Origin: Lachnospiraceae bacterium UBA3711
Lineage (GTDB): Bacteria > Bacillota > Clostridia > Lachnospirales > Lachnospiraceae
Direction of reading: 5' to 3'
NCBI GenBank assembly: GCA_002371345.1
Contig: DFHY01000130.1
Location: forward strand, 3,881 to 11,109
DNA length: 7,229 nt
The first letter of the stretch is position 1, and every line of letters begins with the position of its first letter. Shown here piece after piece: positions 1 through 6,029 of the stretch. A program made the translations under genes and the position numbers. The notes beneath the pieces are model-generated. The model was not told the origin of the DNA. It saw nothing but the letters and a program-made list of their open reading frames with translations, and did not search any database.

Positions 1-35
1 CCAAGTTATTCTGTGACAGTTCCTTAGATTATCCG

Positions 36-1079
36 CTATACATATCCGTAGACTCCGCGGACTGACACTTCCCCCGAGTAAACCTCAGACACCGTTCCGT
101 CTTCTCTCTCTACTATAAGTGAACCGTTCTCATTGATCCCGCGAGAATATCCGGTATACTCGCCCTTCGGATCGAGGACGCGCACCGGCCTGTTCATATT
201 CAGGCATACCGCATTGTACTCATCCTTCAGGTCTTCAAGGCTGCTTTTCTCTTCAAACAGAGTGTACAGCCTCTCAAATTCCTCCATGACGGAAGCTATG
301 AGCTGCGCACGGTTTATGTCATGGCCGAGCTCCAGCTTCAGGCTTGTCGCGATTGAGCTGATCTCCTCCGGAAATGCGGTCAGATTGGCATTTATCCCGA
401 CGCCGATCACGATGTAGTGAACCTCTCCGATCTCGGCGCTCATCTCGGTCAGTATTCCGCACAGCTTCTTCCCGCCGATGACCGCGTCATTTGGCCATTT
501 GATGCCGGCGTTCAGGCTGTACAGGGAGTTTACCGCATTTACGACAGCCAATCCCATAACCAGTGTCACCATGGATATCCTGCCGGGATCAAGCTTCGGC
601 TTGAGAATCAGGGAAAATGCGATCGCCTCCTTCGGCGGAGTCACCCAGTGTCTTCCGCTTCTCCCCTTTCCGGCAGTCTGCTCATCAGCAATGATCAGCA
701 TGCCGTCTATGTCATTTCCATCTCCGTAGGTTGAGCCGGAATACTCTTCGTCTCCGGTGATTCCTCCATGCCCTTCCGCGACACGCTTTGCGTACTGGTT
801 CGTGGAATCGATGCTGCTGAAGTACCGGATGCTTCTGCCCATGCGCTTCGTCTTCAGGCGGCTTCCAACCTCACGGGCGGCGATAGTATCAGGGATGCCG
901 GCAAGGCGGTATCCTTTCCGGTTCACGGCTTCGATCCCGTACCCATCCTCCTCGAGAGAGCGTATATGCTTCCAGACAGCTGTGCGTGATATCCCTATCT
1001 TCCCGCTCAGCTTCTGGCCGGAGATGTAGCCGGTGCTCTCACGCAGAGCTCTGAGAATCTCGTATTTTGTATCCGTCAA
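36..1079 (-). CDS. birA: Bifunctional biotin--[acetyl-CoA-carboxylase] ligase / biotin operon repressor BirA
   Basis: This enzyme makes biotinyl-5'-AMP from biotin and ATP and transfers biotin to a lysine of carboxylase carrier proteins. The two-domain form also represses biotin genes. The 347-aa protein has an N-terminal winged helix (about residues 5-60, with SRTAVWKHIRSLEEDGY as recognition region), a ligase core (about 80-290) and a C-terminal SH3-like domain (about 295-343). Visible ligase motifs are DSTN (91-94), the biotinyl-AMP loop GKGRSGRHW (137-145), KWPND (194-198) and KKLCGILTE, whose second lysine (205) matches the catalytic lysine of E. coli BirA. The start is TTG at 1079, chosen because GGGAGG lies 9 nt upstream and the HTH begins at once. 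It is somewhat longer than E. coli BirA (321 aa), partly through an acidic, glycine-rich insertion at about 104-126, just before the IIADEQTAGKGR strand and loop. It is the last minus-strand gene visible, 119 nt after the small membrane gene. Confidence 0.96.
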   Translation of the reverse strand: MTDTKYEILRALRESTGYISGQKLSGKIGISRTAVWKHIRSLEEDGYGIEAVNRKGYRLAGIPDTIAAREVGSRLKTKRMGRSIRYFSSIDSTNQYAKRVAEGHGGITGDEEYSGSTYGDGNDIDGMLIIADEQTAGKGRSGRHWVTPPKEAIAFSLILKPKLDPGRISMVTLVMGLAVVNAVNSLYSLNAGIKWPNDAVIGGKKLCGILTEMSAEIGEVHYIVIGVGINANLTAFPEEISSIATSLKLELGHDINRAQLIASVMEEFERLYTLFEEKSSLEDLKDEYNAVCLNMNRPVRVLDPKGEYTGYSRGINENGSLIVEREDGTVSEVYSGEVSVRGVYGYV

Positions 1080-1198
1080 GTATTATGTCCTCCCTCAGCT
1101 GCGGTTCATGCGGCAAGACTCTCAAGTCCGATTCTCACAGCACGGCTTTACTCCGGTTCATGCTGCATGCTCTCAGATGCTGTTCAGGCGCCCGGTTC
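1080..1198 (-). other. Intergenic gap upstream of birA with a degenerate direct repeat
   Basis: This 119-nt gap separates the small membrane gene from birA. It holds the birA ribosome binding site (GGGAGG on the minus strand, near 1089-1094). The 10-mer CGGTTCATGC (plus strand) occurs at 1102-1111 and 1154-1163, each followed by similar sequence (GGCA or TGCA, then CTCTCA), giving two copies of about 22 bp spaced 52 bp apart. A third weak echo, CCGGTTCTCATG, follows at 1192. I see no convincing -35/-10 pair and no hairpin with a T-run, so birA may be read through from upstream. Confidence 0.4.
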
Positions 1199-1534
1199 TC
1201 ATGTCCAGTTCAGGTAGGCCAGGAGTATGAAGCAGGCGCATCCGGCTGCGCACAAGCCTCCCGCCAGCAGCCACATCCGAATCAGAAGCGTTCTGACAGA
1301 CAGAGCCAGGTTCAGTATTCCTCCAAGAACAGCGACGGTCTCAGGCACCCACAGATCTCTGTTAATGTCGAAGAAAAATATAACACTAAGCACGAGCATG
1401 ACAGCCGCGTCAGCGAGGCAGAAGCCTTCCAGGATATGCCTCTCACGAAGCTTTCTCTTGTATTCTTCTGATGGCAGATACCGGTTTGTCATAATATAAG
1501 ACCCACATTCCCCAAGACAGCCTGTGCTGCTCAT
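1199..1534 (-). CDS. Small three-helix membrane protein, unknown function
   Basis: I do not recognise this family. The protein has a charged, lysine/arginine-rich N-terminal stretch (MTNRYLPSEEYKRKLRERH) followed by three hydrophobic segments, GFCLADAAVMLVLSVIFFF, VPETVAVLGGILNLALSVR and MWLLAGGLCAAGCACFILL, and ends in YLNWT. It is therefore probably a small integral membrane protein. The start is uncertain. ATG at 1534 (111 aa) has GGAGG only 3 nt upstream, which is tight. ATG at 1492 (97 aa) gives the more natural N-terminus MTNRYLPSEEY but lacks a clear binding site. GTG at 1549 has none. Membrane-protein composition and the absence of stops support it being real, and the minus-strand position between argF and birA fits the local direction. 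No functional link to either neighbour can be read from the sequence. Confidence 0.7.
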   Translation of the reverse strand: MSSTGCLGECGSYIMTNRYLPSEEYKRKLRERHILEGFCLADAAVMLVLSVIFFFDINRDLWVPETVAVLGGILNLALSVRTLLIRMWLLAGGLCAAGCACFILLAYLNWT

Positions 1535-1541
1535 ATACCTC

Positions 1542-1623
1542 CGCCGCACGTAAGTGTCACGGCTGTCCGGCTCGCATATGAAAAAGCCAGAGCAAGCTCA
1601 TAATCGCCGCACGTCAGCGTCAC
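1542..1623. repeat. 19-bp direct repeat pair around the argF stop and the next gene's leader
   Basis: The plus-strand 19-mers at 1542-1560 and 1605-1623 begin with the identical CGCCGCACGT and match at 17 of 19 positions. The similarity extends outward on the 5' side, with GCTCATA at 1529-1535 and 1596-1602. The copies are 63 bp apart. The right copy contains the TCA that is the argF stop codon (1620-1622). The left copy begins inside the GGAGG of the small membrane gene. The 85-nt gap holds nothing else I can support. Confidence 0.6.
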
Positions 1624-2603
1624 AGTGTCAGATCCATAACCGCCTTGATCGTATGCATACGGTTCTCGGCTTCGTCAAACACTATCGACTGCCCAGACTC
1701 GAACACATCATCTGTTACTTCCATCGCGGTCAGGCCGAATTTCTCATGAATCTTCTGCCCTGTGGTGGTATTAAGATCGTGGAATGCCGGCAGGCAGTGC
1801 ATGAATACCGCGTCAGGGCCGGCAAGAGCCATCACCTTCGCATTTACCTGGTACGGGCTGAGCTTCCTTATTCGCTCCTCCCAGACCGCATCCGGCTCTC
1901 CCATGGATACCCACACATCAGTGTAGATCACATCGGCGCCCTTCGCGCCCTCCTCAGGATTCTCCGTGAGGGTTATGCTGCCGCCCGATTCCTTCGCCCA
2001 GGCCTCGCACTCATTTACAAGGGTTTTGTCCGGGAAGTAGTCCCTGTCAGTGCACGCGGTAAAATGCAGGCCCAGCTTGGCGCAGACGATCATCAGGGAG
2101 TTGCCCATATTGTAACGGGCGTCCCCGAAGTAGGTAAGCTTCCTGCCCTTCATGTCTCCGAAATGCTCCCTTATGGTCAGCATATCCGCCAGCATCTGCG
2201 TCGGGTGGTATTCATTTGTCAGGCCATTCCAGACAGGAACGCCGGCATGCTTCGCCAGTTCCTCCACAATCTCCTGCTCAAAGCCCCTGTACTCGATTCC
2301 GTCGTACATGCGTCCAAGCACTCTCGCCGTATCCGCTATGCTCTCCTTCTTGCCGATCTGAGATCCTGACGGATCAAGGTAAGTGACCTGCATCCCGAGA
2401 TCATGAGCCGCAACCTCGAAAGAGCAGCGGGTCCTCGTGCTGGTCTTCTCAAAGATCAGCGCGATGTTCTTGCCCTCATGATTGCGGTGAGGCGTGCGCG
2501 ACTTTTTGAGAGCTTTAAGCTTCCCGGCATGATCGATCATCCCGATGATCTCATCCGGCGTAAAGTCCTTCAGTGTCAGAAAACTGCGTCCCTGTATGTT
2601 CAT
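1620..2603 (-). CDS. argF: Ornithine carbamoyltransferase
   Basis: This cytoplasmic enzyme forms citrulline and phosphate from carbamoyl phosphate and L-ornithine (EC 2.1.3.3), a step of arginine synthesis that runs in reverse in the arginine deiminase pathway. In the 327-aa form the carbamoyl-phosphate motif STRTR is at 55-59, HPTQ at 133-136, the DVWVSMGE segment at 229-236, the ornithine/catalytic motif HCLPAFHD at 269-276, and ENRMHTIKAVM near the end. The sequence closely follows E. coli ArgI from end to end. I chose ATG at 2603 rather than an in-frame ATG at 2627: the AAGGA at 2611-2615 lies 7 nt before 2603 and would be coding if 2627 were used, and homologues start close to this point. 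The long ArgI/ArcB-like form leaves open a catabolic role (arcB). No arginine deiminase or carbamate kinase gene is in view, so argF is the default name. Confidence 0.96.
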   Translation of the reverse strand: MNIQGRSFLTLKDFTPDEIIGMIDHAGKLKALKKSRTPHRNHEGKNIALIFEKTSTRTRCSFEVAAHDLGMQVTYLDPSGSQIGKKESIADTARVLGRMYDGIEYRGFEQEIVEELAKHAGVPVWNGLTNEYHPTQMLADMLTIREHFGDMKGRKLTYFGDARYNMGNSLMIVCAKLGLHFTACTDRDYFPDKTLVNECEAWAKESGGSITLTENPEEGAKGADVIYTDVWVSMGEPDAVWEERIRKLSPYQVNAKVMALAGPDAVFMHCLPAFHDLNTTTGQKIHEKFGLTAMEVTDDVFESGQSIVFDEAENRMHTIKAVMDLTL

Positions 2604-2626
2604 TTCCCATTCCTTTTCTAAAAACA

Positions 2627-2654
2627 ATTATGACCGGCGCTGAACGAGCGTCCA
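2627..2654 (-). promoter_or_regulatory. Candidate argF promoter
   Basis: On the minus strand, TGGACG (2649-2654, 4 of 6 to TTGACA) and CATAAT (2627-2632, 5 of 6 to TATAAT) are separated by 16 nt. They would start transcription near 2620, leaving a leader of about 17 nt that just contains the AAGGA site. The -35 box sits within the inverted repeat at 2637-2669, so that structure could act as an operator or compete with it. This is a pattern match only. Confidence 0.35.
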
Positions 2655-2669
2655 CTTGACGCTCAGCGC
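2637..2669. repeat. Large inverted repeat between the SPFH gene and argF
   Basis: The arms on the plus strand are GCGCTGA (2637-2643) and TCAGCGC (2663-2669), with a second inner pair GCGTC (2648-2652) and GACGC (2658-2662). The loop is CACTT and ACGA bulges on one side. Alternatively, the inner stem can be read as a 7-bp GAGCGTC/GACGCTC pair on the minus strand. It lies 34 nt after the SPFH stop. On the minus strand a T-rich stretch (TTGTTTTT) follows only about 10 nt past the stem, so it is at best an imperfect terminator for the SPFH gene. It also overlaps the proposed argF -35 box. Confidence 0.55.
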
Positions 2670-2702
2670 TCCTCGCTCCTCAAGATAATCAATGCAGAAC
2701 GT

Positions 2703-3668
2703 TTATTGTGCCGCGCTTTCCTCAGTGGGCATCATGTTGTCCGAAGCCGCTTCCTGCACGGACTTGATCAGCCCCGCGATGTTCTGGATCTCGCTCGGGA
2801 TGATGATCTTGGTCGCCTTGCCGTTGGCTACGGTCGGCCACACCTCTAGGCTCTTGAGTGCCAGCACCGCCTGATCCGCGCCTGCCTCCTTGATCATCCT
2901 GATGCCGTCAGCCGTCGCCCGCTGCGTTGTCCTGATCGCCTCAGCATGACCCTGTGCCTCGCGGACCATCTTCTCCTTGGCTGCTTCCGCGCGCAGAATC
3001 GCGGCTTCCTTCTCCGCCTCTGCCTCAAGCACAGCCGACTCTTTCTTACCCTCGGCCTTCAGGATAGCGGACTTCTTCTCGCCCTCCGCGGTAAGGATAG
3101 CCGCACGTCTCTCACGCTCCGCCTTCATCTGGCGTTCCATCGAATTCTTGATGTCATCGGGAAGGATGATGTTCTTCAGTTCGACCCGGCCTACCTTGAT
3201 GCCCCAGGGATCCGTAGCCTGGTCCAGTGTGGCCCTCATGTTTGTGTTGATGATCTCACGAGATGTAAGCGTCTCATCAAGCTCCATCTCACCGATGATG
3301 TTTCTCAGAGTCGTCGCGGTCAGATTGCCGATAGCCATGATCGGATTCTCCACGCCGTAGGTATACAGCTTAGGATCGGTGATCTGGAAGAACACGACCG
3401 TATCGATCTGCATCGTTACGTTATCTTTCGTGATAACAGGCTGCGGCGGGAAGTCGACGACCTGCTCCTTCAGGATGACACGCTTCGCGATCCTGTCGAT
3501 AAACGGCATCTTCAGGTGGAGTCCCACATCCCAGGTGGCCTGGTATGCTCCGAGACGTTCGACGATAACCGCTGTCGCCTGCGGAACGATCCTGATGCTC
3601 GACATGATTATCCATACTATCAGAATTACGAGGATGATCCCTATAACCAAACCCACGCTTACATTCAT
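2703..3668 (-). CDS. SPFH/Band 7 (stomatin-like, QmcA-type) membrane protein
   Basis: SPFH proteins are anchored in the membrane, form large oligomeric assemblies and scaffold membrane microdomains or protease complexes. The protein is 321 aa from ATG 3668, chosen over an in-frame start at 3692 because AAAGGAG sits 6 nt before it and the hydrophobic anchor then begins at once. An N-terminal transmembrane segment (about 5-24, LVIGIILVILIVWIIM) is followed by the Band 7 core with typical motifs (VPQATAVIVERLGAY, MPFIDRI, DPWGIKVGRVELKNI). A long helical region then contains four consecutive 11-residue repeats (about 189-232, AAILTAEGEKK and three relatives). The C-terminal part ends with IIIPSEIQNIAGLIKS. 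The neighbouring gene is NfeD, the usual SPFH partner, though 164 nt separate the two. Resemblance is to QmcA/stomatin-type rather than long flotillins. The specific cellular role is inferred from the family. Confidence 0.93.
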   Translation of the reverse strand: MNVSVGLVIGIILVILIVWIIMSSIRIVPQATAVIVERLGAYQATWDVGLHLKMPFIDRIAKRVILKEQVVDFPPQPVITKDNVTMQIDTVVFFQITDPKLYTYGVENPIMAIGNLTATTLRNIIGEMELDETLTSREIINTNMRATLDQATDPWGIKVGRVELKNIILPDDIKNSMERQMKAERERRAAILTAEGEKKSAILKAEGKKESAVLEAEAEKEAAILRAEAAKEKMVREAQGHAEAIRTTQRATADGIRMIKEAGADQAVLALKSLEVWPTVANGKATKIIIPSEIQNIAGLIKSVQEAASDNMMPTEESAAQ

Positions 3669-3687
3669 CTTGTTCTCCTTTCTCCCG

Positions 3688-3787
3688 GACATATCCGCCG
3701 GATGCTGACCTATACATTCTCTCCGGAGACTGCCTGATACTTTCTCTCCGGAGGCTGCCTGATACTTTCTCCCCGGAGGCTGTCTGC
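3688..3787. repeat. Tandem 25-bp repeat array in the SPFH gene leader
   Basis: Three head-to-tail 25-bp units occupy 3713-3737, 3738-3762 and 3763-3787 with only a few substitutions between neighbours. Each contains a CTCCGGAG-like palindromic core (CCCCGGAG in the third) followed by a CTG-CTG-like segment. The preceding 25 bp (3688-3712) match the unit at about 15 of 25 positions and look like a decayed fourth copy. The stretch nearest the gene (TCCGGGAGAAAGGAG on the minus strand) resembles the unit again and supplies the SD sequence. The period is not a multiple of three, so it does not encode a repeated peptide. There are no unique spacers, which excludes a CRISPR array. Confidence 0.75.
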
Positions 3788-3832
3788 CGCAAACCGGAGC
3801 CGTTGTTCTTTCAGGCCTGTCCCCGTTGTCCG

Positions 3833-4282
3833 TTATTTTCTCTTCAGTTCCTCGACAACAAGCCTGACGCCGTCTACCTCACGGATCATGACCACGCTGT
3901 CCTTGCTGATCTGTACATCGTCATCAGCGGTTTTGGCGCTCCAGAACTGCCCGTTTACCTGAACAGCGCCCTTTGCGTGAAGGTTGTCGATCGACTCCGT
4001 CACGACAGCCCGCTTGCCGACGAGTGACTGCGCTCCGCTCCTGATCTGGTCTTTCTTCTTGACCCCTAACTTTGCCGCCATAGGGCGGATAAGCAGGAGC
4101 AGGACCAGGGAGACTCCCAGGAACACGATGACCTCGACCCACGGCTTCTTTACAATGAAAGAAACCAGAAATGCCGCCAGGCTTCCTCCCACGAACCATA
4201 TGGATACCAGGCTGATTGTGGCCATCTCCAGTATCAGAAACAGAATCATCACAACCAGCCAGAAAACAGCTTCCGTGCTCAT
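3833..4282 (-). CDS. NfeD family membrane protein (short type)
   Basis: NfeD proteins are membrane partners of SPFH proteins and carry an OB-fold domain thought to help assemble or regulate the SPFH complex. This 149-aa protein has three N-terminal transmembrane segments (about 6-24, 26-44 and 47-65, with LILEMATISLVSIWFVGG typical of the family), a basic linker (KLGVKKKDQIRSG) and a C-terminal OB-like domain (about 87-145) with GKRAVVTESI and the GAVQVNGQFWSA signature. This is the short type without the N-terminal ClpP-like protease domain. The start is ATG 4282 with AAAGGGGG upstream. The gene lies 12 nt after the divergent PAP2 gene, so the two are almost surely co-transcribed, and the SPFH gene follows downstream. 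The gap to the SPFH gene contains the 25-bp repeat array. Confidence 0.93.
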   Translation of the reverse strand: MSTEAVFWLVVMILFLILEMATISLVSIWFVGGSLAAFLVSFIVKKPWVEVIVFLGVSLVLLLLIRPMAAKLGVKKKDQIRSGAQSLVGKRAVVTESIDNLHAKGAVQVNGQFWSAKTADDDVQISKDSVVMIREVDGVRLVVEELKRK

Positions 4283-4294
4283 ATTTTCCCCCTT

Positions 4295-4783
4295 TCACAT
4301 CCCGGCCAGCGCGCCGTCTATAAGCGGCCAGGCCCACAGACACATGAGGAGAGCCATCCCGATCCCGATCAGGATTCCCACGATGACCTCAGCCAGTGTA
4401 TGTCCCATCTTCTCGTCGAGTTCCTTGTCAAACAGCGGCTCCCTGCCTTCCTCGATATCCCTCCTGCGCATGGCGTTCAGGATCTTCGCCTGCTGTCCGG
4501 TCTCATACCTGACGCCCATAGCGTCATAGATTACGACCATGGCCAGGAACAGTGATACCGCGAACTCCGGACTTCTGGCGGAGCCAGACAGCAGGCATCC
4601 CACCGTAAGTCCGGTGACCGTCGCTGAATGCGAGCTCGGCATGCCGCCCCCTCCCGTGAGCCTGCCTGAATTGAAGCCGTACCGTATGGTCTCATATATG
4701 ATCTTTGAAACCTGTGCAACAAGCCACGATCCGCCTGCCGACAGAAACACCGGGTTCCTGACTATGTCTGTAAGGATATTCAT
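4295..4783 (-). CDS. Divergent PAP2 family protein (YuiD-like, DUF212)
   Basis: This is a small integral membrane protein related to type 2 phosphatidic acid phosphatases. The family's reaction is not established. The 162-aa protein has the hallmark TGGGGMPSSHSATVTGL (43-59) with PSSH at 49-52, the motif YDAMGVRYETGQQA (86-99), and EKMGHTLAEVIVG (125-136), whose GH matches the GHQPIEV of B. subtilis YuiD. Hydrophobic segments lie near 10-30, 54-68, 73-92 and 131-152. The length fits the family (about 150-160 aa). The start is ATG 4783 with GGAG 7 nt upstream. It sits 61 nt after the MoCF gene and 12 nt before nfeD. Co-occurrence with NfeD and SPFH suggests a membrane-lipid role, but that is inference. 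Confidence 0.93.
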   Translation of the reverse strand: MNILTDIVRNPVFLSAGGSWLVAQVSKIIYETIRYGFNSGRLTGGGGMPSSHSATVTGLTVGCLLSGSARSPEFAVSLFLAMVVIYDAMGVRYETGQQAKILNAMRRRDIEEGREPLFDKELDEKMGHTLAEVIVGILIGIGMALLMCLWAWPLIDGALAGM

Positions 4784-4844
4784 CGTATTTCTCCACGTCG
4801 AAAAGTATGATCAACTTAATGGCTTCGATATTTAACTCCGTCTC

Positions 4845-5915
4845 TTACATCCTGCCCTTGCCGAAACCGCAGGCAGGAAATGTGCACACATCGCAGCCAA
4901 GGCACAGGCCGCCTTCCCCAAGCGCGTATACCTCCTGTGCGCTTATGATATCATCAGCCATGATTCTCGGAAGCAGCAGGTCGAAAATGGTCCGCTTCGC
5001 GTACATCACACACCCCGGAAGGCCGCATATGACGCGGGGCGTCCGCGCGCATTCCCCATCAGGCTCCTTATCGTACAGGTATGACAGAAGGAACATCGCT
5101 CCCGGCAGCACAGGTGCGCCGTATGTGACGATATCGGCGCCGGTATTGCGGATAGCCAGCGGAGTGCGGTCATCAGGGTCCACACTCATCCCGCCGGTGC
5201 ACAGTACGACCTGGGCTCCTTTATCAAGAAGGCCATTGATCGCGGCGCTGGTCATGCGGTCATCGTCGTCGGTGGTCTCATGACCGACCAGTTCAACGTC
5301 AAACTCCTCAAGCTTGCTTATCAGCACAGGAGTAAACTTATCCTCGATCAGTCCCCGGTACACCTCTGATCCGGTCGTGACGATCCCGACCTTCTTATGG
5401 CGGTAAGGCTTCAGCTCAAGCACAGGTAAGCCGTCTGACGCCTCGAGAGTTCTCTTCCGAAGATCGTCCATCTTCTCCTTCTCGATCACAAGCGGGATGA
5501 TCCTGGTTCCTGCCAGCTTGTCCCCGGCCTTCACCGGCGTATCTCCGAAGCGTGTCGCTATCATCATCTGAGGCGTGGAGTTGATGGCAAGAAGAGCCTT
5601 CCTGTTCACCTTGAACAGACCGTCGCACGCCGCCTTTATCTCGATCTTTCCCTCGGATGGCGCCCCCGCTGTCATATGCTCTCCGGCCGCCAGGTCGCGG
5701 AGCACAGCCGCAGCCTCGTCCTCGTGAAGTATGCCTTCCGTTTTCTCCCAGACATACAGGTTCTCCTTACCCATCTCAAGAAGAACCGGGATATCCTCTT
5801 TGGTGACGATATGTCCCTTTTTGAATGCGGGGCCCTTGAACCTTCCGGGTATGATCCTGGTCATGTCATGGCACAGCACATGCCCTTCCGCGTCCACTGT
5901 CCTTATCAGCTTCAT
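4845..5915 (-). CDS. Molybdopterin-binding (MoCF/MoeA-like) protein with C-terminal cysteine motif
   Basis: The protein belongs to the group carrying the MoaB/MogA/MoeA-type molybdopterin-binding fold and likely acts in molybdenum-cofactor assembly or delivery in the cytoplasm. It is 356 aa. An N-terminal half (about 1-165) without a motif I can name contains the lysine-rich PGRFKGPAFKKGHIV. The MoCF domain (about 173-317) shows GIVTTGSEVYRG (177-188), CTGGMSVDPDDRTP (239-252) and VICGLPGCVMYA (295-306). The far C-terminus has cysteines 338, 341, 344 and 349 (C-x2-C-x2-C-x4-C), followed by GFGKGRM. MoeA proper is longer (about 400 aa) and has no such tail, so moeA is not assigned. ATG 5915 has AAGGAGG 6 nt upstream. 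The leader contains a 27-bp duplication and a consensus -10 box. No molybdoenzyme gene is in this window. Confidence 0.88.
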   Translation of the reverse strand: MKLIRTVDAEGHVLCHDMTRIIPGRFKGPAFKKGHIVTKEDIPVLLEMGKENLYVWEKTEGILHEDEAAAVLRDLAAGEHMTAGAPSEGKIEIKAACDGLFKVNRKALLAINSTPQMMIATRFGDTPVKAGDKLAGTRIIPLVIEKEKMDDLRKRTLEASDGLPVLELKPYRHKKVGIVTTGSEVYRGLIEDKFTPVLISKLEEFDVELVGHETTDDDDRMTSAAINGLLDKGAQVVLCTGGMSVDPDDRTPLAIRNTGADIVTYGAPVLPGAMFLLSYLYDKEPDGECARTPRVICGLPGCVMYAKRTIFDLLLPRIMADDIISAQEVYALGEGGLCLGCDVCTFPACGFGKGRM

Positions 5916-5933
5916 GCCTGTCCTCCTTCCGGG

Positions 5934-5987
5934 GTCTGCCGCAATGGCCGGCTTCGTTCAGTCTGCCGCCCCGGCAGGCTTCGTTCA
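5934..5987. repeat. Tandem 27-bp duplication in the leader of the MoCF gene
   Basis: Two adjacent 27-bp units, 5934-5960 and 5961-5987, are identical at 23 of 27 positions. Both begin GTCTGCCGC and end with GGCTTCGTTCA. The differences cluster in the middle. On the minus-strand transcript each copy can fold a small stem, CTGCC/GGCAG in one and GCCG/CGGC in the other. The array lies between the candidate -10 box (5997-6002) and the AAGGAGG of the MoCF gene, so it would be transcribed leader. Confidence 0.75.
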
Positions 5988-5996
5988 TAATTGTTT

Positions 5997-6002
5997 ATTA
6001 TA
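5997..6002 (-). promoter_or_regulatory. Candidate -10 box of the MoCF gene promoter
   Basis: The minus strand reads GGTATAATAAAC here, a perfect TATAAT. No good -35 hexamer lies 16-18 nt upstream (TACCAC at 17 nt is poor), so an activator or a weak promoter would be needed. Transcription would start near 5990 and give a leader of about 75 nt that carries both 27-bp repeat copies. Confidence 0.45.
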
Positions 6003-6020
6003 CCTGTTTTCCGCGTGATG

Positions 6021-6029
6021 TGGTACACT
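6021..6029 (+). promoter_or_regulatory. Candidate extended -10 promoter of the secreted-protein gene
   Basis: TGGTACACT fits an extended -10 element (TGn followed by TACACT, 4 of 6 to TATAAT). The -35 position (TACCTG at 6001-6006) is poor, as is usual for extended -10 promoters. The start would be near 6036, with a leader of about 48 nt and an AAGGAG site at 6072-6077. It lies back to back with the minus-strand -10 box, only about 20 bp away. Confidence 0.4.

Noticed and set aside
1575..1605. Terminator after argF (GAGC-TT-GCTC followed by TGGCTTTTT on the minus strand)
   Set aside because: The stem would have only 3 bp with a possible loop, and the T-run does not follow the stem directly.
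1554..2369. Long plus-strand open frame (271 codons) opposite argF
   Set aside because: It lies antisense to a certain argF, its translation is rich in His/Arg with no recognisable domain, and there is no ribosome binding site. It is a by-product of codon bias.
2604..2700. ARG box upstream of argF
   Set aside because: Several AT-rich pieces (for example GATTATC and CATAATTG) vaguely resemble arginine operators, but none fits the consensus well enough to annotate.
2946..3737. Plus-strand open frame (263 codons) opposite the SPFH gene
   Set aside because: It is antisense to a clear SPFH gene and its low-complexity Leu/Arg/Asp composition mirrors the repeats of the real protein.
3713..3787. 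Possible CRISPR array
   Set aside because: The units are directly adjacent with no unique spacers, only three are clear, and no cas gene is present.
3421..3792. Minus-strand frame reading through the 25-bp array with a repetitive N-terminus
   Set aside because: It starts at TTG without a ribosome binding site, its 3' half overlaps the SPFH gene in another frame, and the 25-bp period shifts frame at each unit.
5916..5990. Molybdenum-cofactor riboswitch upstream of the MoCF gene
   Set aside because: The leader is only about 75 nt, is dominated by the 27-bp duplication, and lacks the multi-stem architecture of that riboswitch.
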